Assembly: GCA_030068075.1 (NCBI GenBank)
Contig: CM057835.1
Location: 22,655,957 to 22,719,956, forward strand
Source: Paguma larvata
Lineage: Eukaryota; Chordata; Mammalia; Carnivora; Viverridae
Direction: 5' to 3'
Length of the DNA stretch: 64,000 nt
Shown here: positions 1 through 11,475 of the stretch, one piece after another
Layout: each line of letters begins with the position of its first letter
Position numbering within the stretch: the first letter of the stretch is position 1
Notes under the pieces: model-generated
Seen by the model: only the letters and a program-made list of their open reading frames with translations
Database searches by the model: none
Told to the model about the DNA's origin: nothing
Program-made: the position numbers and the translations under genes

Positions 1-431
1 CAATGAAAATGCCAAAGTTCAAAAAGTGTTTTAAGAAAACATGTATGTTCCAAAAAACCCTGGAAAGATTAGGCGTCATTATTAAAATGGAAATATAAGA
101 TGGGCTATGGTTTTACCAGGGCAATCATTACATTGTTTATTCCTCTTATTTCCTAGTCTCTTTTATCATAATTGCATTCCTTGGCTTTGAGGAGATGGTG
201 GGGATTGGTGAAAAACTCCAAAGGGCCCAGAAGTTCTTTCCTGCAGACTTCGCAAGTTTTAGCCGTTGGTTTCTCAAATAATTGTATCTGTTATAAAAGA
301 ACACAAACCATCCTAACTTTCCAGAGGCTGTCTGAAAAGTTTCAGGCACACTTAATTGATGAAAGAAAACCGGCTTGCAAGGAAGATGTATAGGCTAGAT
401 TTTGATATATCAGACTGATCAGTTTGTTCCT
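1..431. other. Unique non-coding sequence
   Basis: I see no repeat family, exon or RNA gene here. The short open frames overlap on both strands, show no recognisable protein similarity and have no splice context I can defend. Confidence 0.5.
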
Positions 432-565
432 CTTGCAACTCTGCCCCTCATTATGTGCTATTGGCCAAATGACAGCATCACTGAGCCTCAGTTTCCTTCT
501 CCATATAACTCTTGTTGTTAGGATTAAATACTGATCTAAGTCATGATCTGTACCTGGCATGTAAT
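432..565 (+). repeat. MIR SINE fragment
   Basis: Old tRNA-derived mammalian-wide SINE. The diagnostic core is a diverged form of the MIR 'gagcctcagtttcct' block near 484-498, followed by a 'ttgttaggattaaat' segment near 513-527 and a 'cctggcatgtaa' tail near 553-564. The order and spacing fit the MIR consensus in plus orientation. No target duplication is visible, as expected for its age. Confidence 0.7.
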
Positions 566-1352
566 TCACCCTTAATTAAGGTGTCTATAAGAGGATGATG
601 GGCATAAATGGGTCAAAGAGTAGGAAAATGGAGGGGAAAATAGAGAGGGAGAGAAAATGGATAAAAACTAGAGAAGCCAAAAGAGGCTGAGGAAAAAGTA
701 GTGTGGGGGAGGGGAGAAGGGGAAATGTCAAACAAGGCCACTCCACCCTAAAGGTTTAGAAATCAACTCAGTATACACGTCATCTATGACCAGCTCCTCC
801 AGAGGGCCCTGGTACCAGAACTTTACAAATCATCCTCGGCTTTGGGGGTGTTCAATAAATTGACAATGACTGATGATGGACTCTTCACCCTTCCCTGACC
901 TTATATTCCTTCAAAGATACTGAAGAATTGTTATTTAATGGGATAGGAGAGGGAAAACAACATATATTAAATGTTTAGGGCTTCAAGTGTGAAAAAGTAT
1001 GAAATGTCCATTTCATCAAACAACAAAATGCCAGGTATTTCTTTCACTTGCACAGATGTTGGACCAGTTGGACAATAATCCTTAAGGGAAATTTTTGTCT
1101 CGGTATCCCCAGGACCTGGCACCTAGGAGCTCTCAACACAGATTTCTTGGAAGGTATAAGTCTACCATTCCATGAGTCTCAGTACTGAAAAGGAAGAAAG
1201 GGTTAAAAATAGGTCTCTGTCCTCCAGGAATCAGGGGAAGTTCTAGAGTTTCCTCCAGAACTCTAGGAATTCCAGAGTTGGAAAGGACAAGATCGGACCA
1301 GACTGGATCAGACCAAGATTTTCCAGACTTTCTTAGTGTAGATTACCTGCAT
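566..1352. other. Unique sequence with a purine-rich patch
   Basis: No gene or clear repeat is seen. Bases about 600-725 are strongly purine-biased on the plus strand, with runs of GGGGA, GAGA and AAAATG, without forming a clean microsatellite. Confidence 0.45.
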
Positions 1353-1414
1353 AAGAATCTTTGTGGGGGGGAAACTTTTTTTTTTTATTAAAAAAAAAAG
1401 AATCTTTGTGGGGG
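1353..1414. mobile_element. Micro retro-insertion flanked by a 17 bp target duplication
   Basis: The 17 bp word AAGAATCTTTGTGGGGG occurs at 1353-1369 and again at 1398-1414. Between the copies lie only 28 bases: a short GGAAAC-type start, a long T run, ATT and an A run. A direct repeat of this length around a T/A homopolymer insert is the hallmark of L1-endonuclease-primed insertion. The insert is too short to name a parent element. A tandem duplication with later homopolymer growth is the main alternative. Confidence 0.55.
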
Positions 1415-1589
1415 ACACAATACCTGAGAATCTTAGTGAAAAGTACAAGTACCTCCTAATTTTGACTCTCAAGAGTAAAGCTCCCGAATGAAACAGATGT
1501 TCAAGGGAGCTTGAAAATCACTGGCCTAAAAAAGTCAAAGGATGAGCCAAATAAACCTTAAAGTTTTCCTTGTCTAACCAATTCATTTT

Positions 1590-1690
1590 TCAATGAGGAT
1601 CTTAAGATCTAGAACAATGAAATTATTCCCCAGGGTCACATGGCAAGCTTAGACCTTAGGACCCCTTGCTCTGAGGTTTTGCAACATTTG
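1590..1690 (-). repeat. MIR SINE fragment
   Basis: The plus strand reads like the complement of the MIR core: 'caatgaggatcttaagat', then a diverged form of the 'gaccttgggcaagtcac' block ('ccccagggtcacatggcaag', 1630-1649). It is fragmentary and diverged, so the ends are approximate. Confidence 0.5.
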
Positions 1691-1984
1691 CTATTCCATG
1701 GAGACGTTTTTGTCTGTTATCGGAAAACGCCAGTGATCAGCTAAATATCTGCAACCTAGCCTCCTCCAGTCAATCGAGGTGCCGCTGCCAGTGATTTGAT
1801 AACTCGACCTCCACTGCTATCTTTCCCAAACACTTTCTCTCCCTTGGCATTGGCATCAGCGCTTTTGGTTCATCTACAGGAACAAAGTTAATTTTATTGC
1901 CACGTTAATCATTCCAGCAGCAAGAAATGAAACAGAGGAATGAGCATTACACTTCTTTCTTTAGAAAAATAAGCTTAATGTTTT

Positions 1985-2385
1985 GTTTTGCTATCCCTCA
2001 AATGCCCAAATAACAGCCCCCTGACACCCCATCTTTGCCTGCTGGCCTCCCTCTCCCTAAACTCTTCATGCCCTCTTATCTATGGGTCTTTGTTCCAGTT
2101 CTTTCCTTTGCCCATGGCGGTCTTCCCTTGCTCCCACCCCATCTACTCAACCATAGAGGTTTCATTTAAAAGCTCCCTCTTATGAAAGACTCTTCAGGTT
2201 ACTCAAAATCATAACAAATGGATCTTTCTTTAAGACCCCAGATGAGCAGTCTGCCTCTATTTCAAGTCTCAGCTCGTGTTGATCCAATCCCCTTCTAGAT
2301 CGTAAACCTCCAGAAAGAAGGGATAAGATGCATCCTTTGTTTACTGTTTCACTAAACATCACAGAGGAGATGCTGACCATATGCA
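1985..2385 (+). repeat. L2 LINE 3' fragment
   Basis: The pyrimidine-rich stretch with 'ctgctggcctcc', 'aagctccctcttatgaaagactcttc' (split here by description only) and 'cttctagatcgtaaacctccagaaag' follows the 3' part of L2 ORF2 and its 3' tail in plus orientation, including the 'gataagatgcatcctttgtttactg' tail block. The copy is old and has no intact reading frame. Confidence 0.55.
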
Positions 2386-2575
2386 TGTTAAATGAAGACA
2401 TACATGAAATACCCTATTTGGATATTCAAAATATTTAGTATGTCTGTGGAACTATGTAAATTACAATATTCTAATAATTTCCATAGTGAAGGAATAGTTG
2501 ATAGAATCCAACTCAAAAATAAGTTTGTTATTACTCTAGGAAATAATACTGGAGAGCTTTTTTAAAAGTAAGAAA

Positions 2576-2707
2576 GGGGCGCCTGGATGGCTAAGTGGGT
2601 TGAATGAACATCCATCTTGATTTCAGCTCAGGCCATGATCCCATGGTTGTGAGATCAAGCCCTGCATCCGGATCCACACTGAGTGCTGAGCATGGAGCCT
2701 GCTTGAG

Positions 2708-2756
<49 letters not shown>

Positions 2757-2800
2757 CTCTCTTTCTCCTTCTCTAAAATAAAAAAATTTTTTAATTAAAA
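2576..2800 (+). mobile_element. Carnivore tRNA-Lys SINE (CAN/felid type)
   Basis: It starts GGGGCGCCTGGATGGCTAAG, contains the tRNA-derived 'gagatcaagccctgcatc' region and ends in an expanded (CT)n at 2711-2752, then CTCTAAAATAAAAAA. The 'tgagtgctgagcatggagcctgc' body is the variant seen in older carnivore copies and lacks the CAGAGCC block of the younger felid SINEs. The element is non-coding, mobilised in trans by L1. The open frames crossing the CT run are artefacts of the repeat. Confidence 0.88.
2711..2752. repeat. (CT)n microsatellite inside the SINE
   Basis: An uninterrupted CT dinucleotide run of about 42 bases has expanded from the pyrimidine-rich region of the SINE. It is probably length-polymorphic. 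Confidence 0.9.
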
Positions 2801-2812
2801 AGAAAATAAATT

Positions 2813-4984
2813 TTCTAGAAAGATTCATGATACCACATGGTGAAGAAGAATGCAGGAAGACTGTTGTACAGTTATGGATCCATAGCATTAGGAGAAAAAG
2901 AGAGGCAGGGAGATGGCCATGGTGATTTTTGTTTCAGATTATATAGGTCAGCACTTTCAGAATACTCTTACTCAGTAACTTTATCCCAGCACATTTCCAA
3001 AGAAGGCTTAAGGAAGTGGAAAGTAATATTACAAGGAAAGTGTAAAACAGAGCAAAATTTCTATTTTTCAAAAATCTGTGCCTCTGTGTATGAAGGATGA
3101 AGAAAAAATGCACAACAGGCACTTTCCGTAGACACAATTTTTGCAAAGACATGGGTATTACAGGAAAACAACAGCATCCAAAGATAGTCCCAAACACCTA
3201 TGATCACTACAAATAATTAGCAGTATTTCCATCAGAAGTGGAGTCGTTAATGTCTACAAGGTTGATGACCACCTGGAGATTTGATAAGAAGCTAAAGACA
3301 AATATCCTCTCTGAAAAGCTCAGGAGATGACAAATCATTCGTTTAACAAATATGTATTAAGCATTAAATGAGCATAAAGCACAACAAGATCAATTACGAA
3401 AAGATGTTTCCTTAAAGAGCAGAGGGCCTAGAAAGGAAAGAAAGCATCCCCACATCCATTATATGATTACTCAGCAGCAGCTACGAAGCATACTATGTCT
3501 CAGAATTTTCCCCTAAAGACTAGAGTTGGATACATAGAAGATGACCTCTGTCTCCAAAGTACTTATAATCGAGGTCAGGAGAAAAGCGATATATCTGAAA
3601 CCATTTGTGAACCACACAAAGCATTTATAAGCAAGTATTTTCCTCTGGTAGTACAACAAATAAACCTTCCCAGGATTTTGAGAATGAAGATTTACTTATA
3701 GCCTAAGATAACCAGAAGACATTTAGGGGAGCAGTGGAAACCCAGAAACTATGGTAAGCCTTGAAAGAGGACTGAGAATCAGGGTCCAAGGAAAGACGAG
3801 GTGAGAGAGTTCCCAGCCGGACACACGACACACAGAGAAGACAAGGTGTGACTGATTTGAGGGTAAGAAATCTGTTTGTGACTAAGTAAATAGGTTACAT
3901 TTCAAAGCAGGGTAAGGGAAGATTTTTTTTTTCCAGTCTCTGGAATTCTGTTACTGAACCACGTGTTTTCAAGATGTGTTTATCAGGCACCTGTCAGCAT
4001 GTGGCACTATATCGACCCAACGCAAAAGCACTGATCCGCTTAACCTTGAGGCTAGATCGCCACTTCAGAAAACACCATCAACCAGTATGTATGCTGAGCC
4101 TCTCTCCTCCCAGCCGGGGTTTCAAATCCTTTTAACTCCAGGAACCCAAGATTCTAAACACACAGTGATCAAGACCGAGCAGAAGAAAATGTAAAATGTA
4201 AACACTGGCAGAGGAGATGCTGAAGTTATGAGCGGCTGCACCTACCGCACGCTTAGAAGTGATTCAGCAAAGCATTTTCCTCCCCGCATTTCTTAGTGAT
4301 TCTATACGGCTTTGAAAATGAGGTCTTTCTGCCTCGTTTTTCTCAATTTCACGATACAGAGAAAAGAAACATTCGAATCTTTTGCAAACTGGAAAAGGAA
4401 TATGCTTACATTTCTTCCCACTCAACAATAACTTAGAGGCAGCTAACGAGATTTTCTTTCCTTCTCTCTGTGCTCCCAGAAGTCATCCATCCTCTACTAG
4501 GCAGAGTCTAGCCATGAAAATTTCCACCCAATTTGTGGTTTTTCAGACAGCTAGGAGAGGGATGAAAATGGTTTAGTAATGGGAGTTGCCATAAAACTTA
4601 TAATTACAGAATTTGCTACAGTGAACACCATAATGGATTGTTTGTTTAAATCAAATAGCCATTGACTCTCTTTGAAGATAAATGATGTATTCCATATCCC
4701 ATTTTCCCCAAATGTACACGGAGAGCATTTTTGCACAATGGTGGTTCTTCTATCTTTCTTCCGTACACCAGCTGGGCTGGCTACAGCGAGTACATCCATG
4801 TCACTCAGGAACCGCATTGGGATGCTGAACATAGATAGCCCAATATCTAAGCCTAGTGCTGGCTAGTGACACAGTCAATTAATACCTTCTCGTAAGACCT
4901 TCAAGGTAAGCAGACAACTTATCTAACAGAGAAGCCAAGGACATGCCAAGAAACAAACCAATCTAGCCCGTCGACCTTAAAATA
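2813..4984. other. Unique non-coding sequence
   Basis: About 2.2 kb without a recognisable repeat or gene. The region near 3330-3430 ('gtttaacaaatatgtattaagcat') faintly resembles an old MIR/L2-type tail but is too diverged to call. Open frames of 60-93 codons occur on both strands, none with a recognisable domain. Confidence 0.45.
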
Positions 4985-5085
4985 ATCTAATCTCTCTCTG
5001 CCTTAGTTTTCCCATTTGTAAGGTCAAGGAGTTTAATCTCTGTAGCTCCAAGGTCTGACTCCTCTAACATTCTATGATTCTAAAT
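4985..5085 (+). repeat. MIR-like fragment
   Basis: It contains 'ctgccttagttttcccatt' followed by 'caaggagtttaatctctgta' and 'ggtctgactcctctaacat' then 'tctatgattct'. This order matches the common MIR-type subfamily with the 'ctaaggtcccttccagctc' tail. Old and diverged. Confidence 0.55.
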
Positions 5086-5394
5086 CAGAAGGAAAATGAG
5101 GATTAAAGTTAAGACCCTAGAAAGCCCTTAGACAAAGAAAGCTCCACAAAGTTTACTCCCTAAATAACTTGCACAAAAGTCCTTAATGGAGAATTTCACG
5201 AAGGCAGTAGAGGGACTTCCTCACTTCCTCTCAAAATCTCTCCTTTCCCCTACCTCTCCCCTATTCTGTATTCTAGCTAACGGCAGGAAATGTGCCTTTG
5301 AAGCTTGAAGACACTTATGAAAAGCGTTAAGAATCGCTTTCCTTCTCCTTCCTATTGTTAGCCAACTATTAATTGTCCCCATGAGACAAGGAGT

Positions 5395-5480
5395 GTTGAG
5401 AGGATTAATTAGTTAATCTTGGTGAAGTGCTTTGCAGAGGACGAATGCTACGCATAGTATTAAGAAGAATTAATACTTAA
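5395..5480 (+). repeat. MIR 3' fragment
   Basis: The words 'ttgagaggattaattag' and 'gtgaagtgctttgcagagg' match the 3' half of MIR ('gaggattaaatgag', 'aaagcgctttgcacag'). No tail or target duplication remains. Confidence 0.45.
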
Positions 5481-5644
5481 CTAACTTCATACCAAAGAAT
5501 AAAAGCCCCAGAATGAGAACACATTGCAAGATTTTGAATAACTGAGAGCTGGAGACAAAAAAGGACAGGTACAGAGTGAGGGGATTGCATTTTGTTTAGT
5601 TTGGAAAGCGAGGAAACCCAACCTGAAAAGATAGGACACTATTC

Positions 5645-5896
5645 AAAAAGATTCACAAGAGGGGTGCTTGGGTGGCTCAGGCAGTGAGCTTCCGATTTTA
5701 GCCTAGGTCATGATCTCGAGGTTTCTGAGTTTGAACCCCACATCGGGCTCGCTACTATCAGCTTGGAGCCTTTTCCGGATCCTCAGTCTCCCTCTCTCTC
5801 TGCTCCCGCCCCCACTCATAGGTGTGCTCCCTCTCTCTCCCTCTCTCTCCCTCTCAAAAATAAATGAACATTAAAAAAAAAAAAAAAGATTCACAA
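5645..5896 (+). mobile_element. Felid tRNA-Lys SINE with 14 bp target duplication
   Basis: The body begins GGGGTGCTTGGGTGGCTCAG at 5661, carries the tRNA-derived 'gagtttgaaccccacatcg' region and ends in TAAATGAACATT plus an A run. The target word AAAAAGATTCACAA is present at 5645-5658 and again at 5883-5896. Its CT-rich part includes extra CTCTCTCC repeats. Confidence 0.95.
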
Positions 5897-6864
5897 TAAA
5901 GCCCTTGAAAGGGCACACGCTCTGAGAGAGGAGATGGGAAAAGTAAGGAGTAAGGTACCCAAAGCCTACAGACTAGAAACTCCATCCTATGAAGGAGAGA
6001 CAGCCCAGAGACCAGCTCCCTCGTGGGGACAGTGGGGAAGCACAACTTTGTGTCCCATTCTCCAAAGCCTTTGTAAGTCCCTCTTTCAAAGAGCAATCTG
6101 CTCCTGCCAACCAGCAATGCTGTAACCTAGCAGCAAGAAAGGACATTTCTACAATACAGTCACTACTCACGCCCTGGGAGGAACTCCACACCACTGGAAA
6201 GATCCCAGTCACATTAGAACCAAGAAACTCAGGCTGCTCCCTTCTGTTGGGAGATGACGACTTGTCTTCTCGACTAAGAGTTTATGCTTGGGCAAAGTGA
6301 AGGAGAGAACTGAGGCATTTATCAAACCAATTCAGAACGAGAGCAACAAAATACTGATTTTCTTCCTGGAGATTAAGGAAAAGCCTGGGGCTAGCACTGT
6401 TCCTTGGGATGGGAGATATAGCAACCCTTGTTTCATCCCATGGGTTGTCCGATGCTTCTACTCTGAGCTAAGGCTCTGGTCGATGCTGCCGTGAAACATG
6501 TAGAGGGTCTGGTGTTGGCAGCACTCCCAGAATCACCCTTCATAGAAGTTCAGCGCTATCTGGACCCTTGTTTTGCAAAACAGGCTGTAAAGCTCTACTC
6601 TGTCAATGTATCTCATCTAGTATGTGTAGATGGCCCAAAGGAGTTCCTACGTGGAACTCCATTCATAGAGACACTCTATGAATGGTTAATGTCTGACAAT
6701 CAACTAAAGCCCTTCCACAACGAGACAAAAAAGAGTCTGCGTAGGCACATAACATCAGTTGGACAATTTAATGACTGACTGTCCCCTTTCTAGGACACGC
6801 ATTGAAGTATTTGGGGTTGGAAGAAACAGAGCATAAACCCAAGGGCTCCCATCTTGACTTCTAT
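5897..6864. other. Unique sequence with short open frames
   Basis: No repeat is recognised. Three plus-strand frames lie close together (5989-6300, 6288-6494, 6491-6778; 103, 68 and 95 codons). I find no domain, signal peptide or convincing splice-site layout, and the composition does not look coding, so I do not call a gene. Confidence 0.4.
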
Positions 6865-7025
6865 CTTTAGAACCTCGGAGAAGTTATTTAACCATCCTAA
6901 AACACATGGTTCCCATCTACAAAGTGGAAATTACAATAACATTTACCTCACAGAGCTGTGATTAAATGGAATTAGGCACGAAAAGTACTTAAGCCAGTAT
7001 TTGCAGTCAATAAATGTTCATTTTT
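6865..7025 (+). repeat. MIR SINE fragment
   Basis: Nearly full 3' two thirds of MIR. It has the 'gagaagttatttaaccatcc' block, 'cccatctacaaagtgg', 'aataacatttacctcacaga', 'gtgattaaatgga' and a terminal 'agtcaataaatgttcat', all in consensus order. Diverged but unmistakable. Confidence 0.8.
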
Positions 7026-7833
7026 AATAGTACTTGGATTTTTAAAACTTACTGTTAAGTCTATTTGTATTAAGGAAAAAATATTATGAAAATTTAGTTA
7101 CAATCCAATTAGCACCACTGTTTTTATTTTTCCACATTCCCTTTCTATTTTTATCCTTAAATATATATGCATTACACATTTATAATTACACCATGAATAT
7201 AATTCTTATTTTATAACTTGAATTATGCAATAAATACTTTCCATTGTACTTCAGTCTCTGTAATTATAGTATATATAAGGCCTCCATGATGTGCACTGAA
7301 TTGACCTGCCATAGTTAACAGGAAGTTCCTTCATTGGGAAGTGGGGATTGTATGGTAAAGAGAATCTTGAACTTGGACTAAAGACATAGATTTCCCATTT
7401 CCTCTCTTAGCACACATGCAAGTTTAAGTGTTTTATTGTGGTTCTTTTTGACAAGTGTTCTATCTTTGTTGGTTGGGTTTCCCTGCTTTCCAAACTAAGC
7501 AAAACTGTCTGAACTCTATCACTCAATTCATCCGCGCAACCTTAAAGAAACTCTACCTCTTCTTGAAGCCTTCTCCCTCACTTATAAGGTAAGGAGGAAA
7601 AACAAAACCAGCTCCCCCAGAGGGTTGAACATGAAAAGAGAATTCATGTGAAAAGAATGTGTAATCTATAAATTAATATACCTCTGTATGTTAAAAAAAA
7701 CTTACATTCATGTATTTTATAACTTTTTCTTTTTAATGATTCCCTTGATATCATTTCCCAAAAAGGAATTATTATGTCCAAGAGTAGGTCTATTTTTGTG
7801 ACTCAGATAGATATGGCTAAATTGCTTAAATTG
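7026..7833. other. AT-rich unique sequence
   Basis: It contains TATA/TTTA-rich stretches around 7080-7280. No gene or repeat family is recognised. Confidence 0.4.
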
Positions 7834-7967
7834 AAAACAAATGGAGGAGCACCTGACTGGCTCAGCTTGTAGAGTGCTGACTGTTGATCTCAAAGTCGTG
7901 AGTTTGAGCCCCACGTTGGGCATGAAGCCTAGTTAAAACTTAAAAACAAAATGGAAAAACAAATGGA
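7834..7967 (+). mobile_element. Short tRNA-derived carnivore SINE with 12 bp target duplication
   Basis: The body (about 7846-7955) is a tRNA-like head ('gagcacctgactggctcagc', 'gtgagtttgagccccacg') joined directly to a short 'gggcatgaagcctagtta' tail and A-rich end. It lacks the felid CAGAGCC/CT-rich body, so it belongs to an older short subfamily. The target word AAAACAAATGGA occurs at 7834-7845 and 7956-7967. Confidence 0.88.
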
Positions 7968-9039
7968 TAAAGGTATGCCTTGTCCACTACTCCAATACTC
8001 CCAAAAACCATATGCCAAACACAGAGATAAGTTTGTATATGCATAAAGTGTATATATACACACATATGTGGATATATCCACGTGCACATGGATACACATA
8101 ATATATAATGGTTTGTTTTGAGGCATTGCCAAGCTTGACTCTAGAGTTGGAGATGAAAATAGAAATGTAAATAAAACCTTTCTGCTTAATCAATTCTTAT
8201 TTTACCAGTATTGCTAATATCCATTCAAAGTTATGGCATTAAGGAAAATATGGCAAACAGTGTTTGCCATCTACAAAGCCTTTGAAAGTGGAGGAAATAC
8301 ATATACACACACTCTGGAACATGTTCTTCCACCCCGTCTATGGTAACTCCGCGCTGGAGGGGATAGGCATCCACGAGAAAAAAGGGAGAGAGAAACTTCC
8401 GAGGACAGGCTTCGGAGTGGGGTCCCTTTGGATGGAAATGAAAAACAATGAGCTGTGCCAGTCAAGCATATCTGTAGCCAGTACTCCCGCTAAATGCACT
8501 TCTTTCTGTACCTTTTTTTTTACCCACCACCACCACCACCACCACCACCACCACACGTACATACACACTTAGCTCTTTAGGAAATGTTCAGTGTCCTCTC
8601 AGGGGTGGGGGAGCTAAGAAGAGGGAGTCATGTCCTCCCTCTGGGAGGCTAGGGGGGGTGGGGTCAGTATGCCCCTAGTGGCCACATATGTAACCGTGGC
8701 TGCAGAAGGAGGGCATGCCTTTGTCCTCAGGGACACCAGCCCAGGGCCAGGTGCATATCCACGACAAATACCTGAGGCTGGGACCGTTTGTGTTCAGGAG
8801 CAGTCACAGACAGCACCCACATCCCCAGCAAGACTGATCGAAATCACTGTTATCACAGATACACTAAATCACAAAGGCAGAGCACTAACACCGCACCCCA
8901 TGACCTCGGGCCTATGGTACGATCTTTTCGTTCTGGGTCTCACTTCTTTAGCTACTCACGCCTGATTTTACTCACTTTGTGGAGCTTAGTGGTAGCTTAG
9001 AGTGTCCTAATGAAGAGGAAGGTCCATGGATCAGACAAG
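7968..9039. other. Unique sequence with minor simple repeats
   Basis: Bases 8036-8115 hold an alternating TATA/CACA-rich stretch, and 8523-8555 hold a CCA repeat. The rest is unique. The 111- and 70-codon plus-strand frames at 8630-9000 lack recognisable domains. Confidence 0.4.
8523..8555. repeat. (CCA)n trinucleotide microsatellite
   Basis: About ten CCA units without interruption. In one frame they would read as a run of histidines and in the other strand as tryptophans. This is a by-product of the repeat, not a metal-binding tract. Confidence 0.92.
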
Positions 9040-9150
9040 AAGCACTTTGAATCGCAGCTCTATTTGAGAAACTTCGAGCAAGTTCCTTAACTCTCTTGAC
9101 CCTTAATTTCCACATTTATAAAAAAACAAGGGCTCATTAAAACCTTAAAA
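9040..9150 (+). repeat. MIR fragment
   Basis: 'tcgagcaagttccttaactc', 'ttgacccttaatttccac' and 'tttataaaaaaacaaggg' correspond to the central MIR core ('gggcaagttacttaacctct', 'gcctcagtttcctc', 'tgtaaaatgggg'). Confidence 0.6.
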
Positions 9151-9959
9151 GATGCTCAAAGCCCCTCTGAACAATCAGAGTTGTGTTACTAAACACATTT
9201 TCTAAAACCAACACTTCGAGCCCAAGAATGCTGTGCGTGTTTTATATTACCACTTAAAAGATCTGCCTGCTCGTACATGAATTTGGGCTTCCATTGTTCT
9301 TTCCATAAAGTCTCTAATTCAATTTAGTGGCATTGTGGACACCAGGAGTCAAGCTCTGGTCTCAATTATAGAAATACGACTCTCAGATGGAGATGGCCCG
9401 TCTCCTGAAACCCACTTGGGCTCCCGAATGCCACAGCTCAGAACACCATCCCTCCATGTTTGCAATGAAAAACAGAGAGTTTATGAAGAAATTTCTCTAA
9501 ATGGATATTTTCCCAGAGAATGGCTGCAGGAAAATCACACGAGTTTTTATGACCAATTTCATATCCCGTCCTGATGATTTCAGTTCAATGGAGAGTTATC
9601 AAAATCTGTATCACCCTACTTCCTTTGTCTTAATCCCAGACATAAATGAATACACAAAGGAACTCTACAAATAAATGTCAAGTTAAACCCCTGAGATCAA
9701 CAGTCCATCCTCACAGGTTAAGGTCCTGAAATAATGTGCACATTATAGAAAACTCTCTGTTCCCCTCTTTTGGTTTCTCTCAATTATTAAAGCATGTTCA
9801 AATGTCTCAGTCAAATTGTGAGACTCAAAATTGTGGGTAGAAGGAAAACTTTCAGGCCAGTGAGATATGAGCGAAGGCTTTGGGAAGACATTTGCATTTC
9901 CTGAAAGAGTTGATGATAACCCTTCCCATTTCCCTCACTCCCTTCCTCTTCTCTCCTCT
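9151..9959. other. Unique non-coding sequence
   Basis: No repeat family or gene is recognised. The 79-codon frame at 9335-9574 has no visible domain. Confidence 0.4.
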
Positions 9960-10205
9960 ATCTCCTTCCTTCCTTGAGTATAGACATGCCGACTGGAGCG
10001 GTAGCAGCCCTCCTGCAACCAGGAGGGAAAAAAATCAAGGAAAACTGAAGAGACCCAAACCTAACATGACAGAACCACTGAACGAAAGTTGGCAACTGCT
10101 ACCTCTCAACTTCTTGTTAGGTAAAAAAAAATAAATAAATCTCCATCTGCCAAGTCCCTGTATTTGAGTATTCTATTACATCAACTGGACGAAATCCAAA
10201 CCAAT
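9960..10205 (+). repeat. Possible ancient LTR 3' end
   Basis: The stretch ends with 'aataaataaatctccatctg', 'gtccctgtatttgagtattc' and 'tacatcaactggacgaaatc'. This resembles the polyadenylation/R-U5 end of old ERVL/MaLR-type LTRs, whose consensus has 'aataaatctctatttgttta', then a 'ccactgtattttgggt' block. It is diverged, so the family is not assigned. Confidence 0.35.
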
Positions 10206-11259
10206 ACACCTGACAACCATCCTCTTCCTCAAGATGCTTCCAGAGCAGATGCTCTCCTTTGCAGCTCCATGGGACAGGTTCCCACTCTTACACAGTCTCC
10301 TAATTCTATCAGTCCTCAGAGTATGACAGCAGCCACCTCTTAGAAACTTCCAGGCTCCTTGGATCCTTACCATCTATAAACACATGACACACAGGACTGT
10401 AAACTCACCAGCCAGTAACCAAGGTCTGTTCAAGTTATATTAGAAAAAAGCAGTCAGAATGGTATCAGGAGCCTACTAAATATAACGTTCTTTAGATTAA
10501 AACGTGTCATCAACTAAAAAGAAAAAGAGAAAGGCAAAGAGGAGAGAATGACAAAAAAGTCACCAAACTATCTATCACACTTCTCTTTATCTTCATAATT
10601 ACCTGGCACCAAAGCTGAATACAATCATTGTTCTTTACAGAATTGATGGGAAAGGTTCAACAGAGAAAGCATTTAAAATGTACCCTCAAAATTGCTTTTG
10701 TTTATTCCTCGCCAATGTGTGCCACTAGGACCACCGGGACTTCTTCTGTCTCTTCTCTCTCCCTTTTCTCCTTTTTCTCTTCCTTCCTGAATCTGGGATA
10801 TAAAGCAGAACTTACCTCCTCAAATTTTCCAGCTCCTTTAGGATATTCACCAATATTCATTCATCATCAATTCTTATAACTGCCTCCAATCTCTCTAAAC
10901 AGACTATAGTGATGTATAATAAGCCTTATCCTTTTGTTACATGACAGGCCTTCATAGAACTTTTAGAAAACATTGCTAAAAGTCCCATTTCTCTTCAAAT
11001 CTATATTTTGTCAATATACAGCTTCATTATAGCCCTAGGAATACAAACATAGCACAATCAAGCTACCATAGGAGTATTTCGCACAAGTTCACCTCCATGC
11101 ACACTTTTTTCCAGGGTATGTCACTTATGTAAAATTCTAGGCTTGACTTGTCTGAAACAGAGAAACAAGTTTTTTCCTACAGATAAATCTATTCTTACTT
11201 TATTTACTAATTAAAAACTTTGAAGAATACATGAGTGTATAGTTGTGATAAAATCCCAT
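10206..11259. other. Unique non-coding sequence
   Basis: No feature I can defend. It contains pyrimidine-rich patches near 10740-10790. Confidence 0.4.
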
Positions 11260-11475
11260 GCAACTCTACATACGCAAATACACACAGACTGAACGTAAAA
11301 AAATGGTGAAAAGTAAGGTGTGTAGACTGTACAAATGTCAATTTACTGGTTTTAACAGTGGTACTATAATTATGTAGGATGTTACCTGTGGGGAAGTCTA
11401 GATGAAAAGGTACATAGAACCTCTCTGTGCTCTTTTTCCAGTTTCTATAAGTCAAATTTCAAAATTAAGGCATTT
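11260..11475 (+). repeat. Old L1 3' UTR fragment
   Basis: The run 'actgtacaaatgtcaattta', 'ctggttttaacagtggtact', 'attatgtaggatgttacc' and 'gaacctctctgtgctctttt' ends in 'tcaaatttcaaaattaag'. It matches the 3' end of mammalian L1M-type elements in plus orientation. Only the 3' UTR survives. Confidence 0.7.

Noticed and set aside
6288..6778. Overlapping 68- and 95-codon plus-strand frames as a processed pseudogene
   Set aside because: I could not match them to any protein family, and there is no poly-A tail or target duplication.
8264..8572. Frame with a run of ten histidines
   Set aside because: The histidines are the CCA microsatellite. The rest has no domain.
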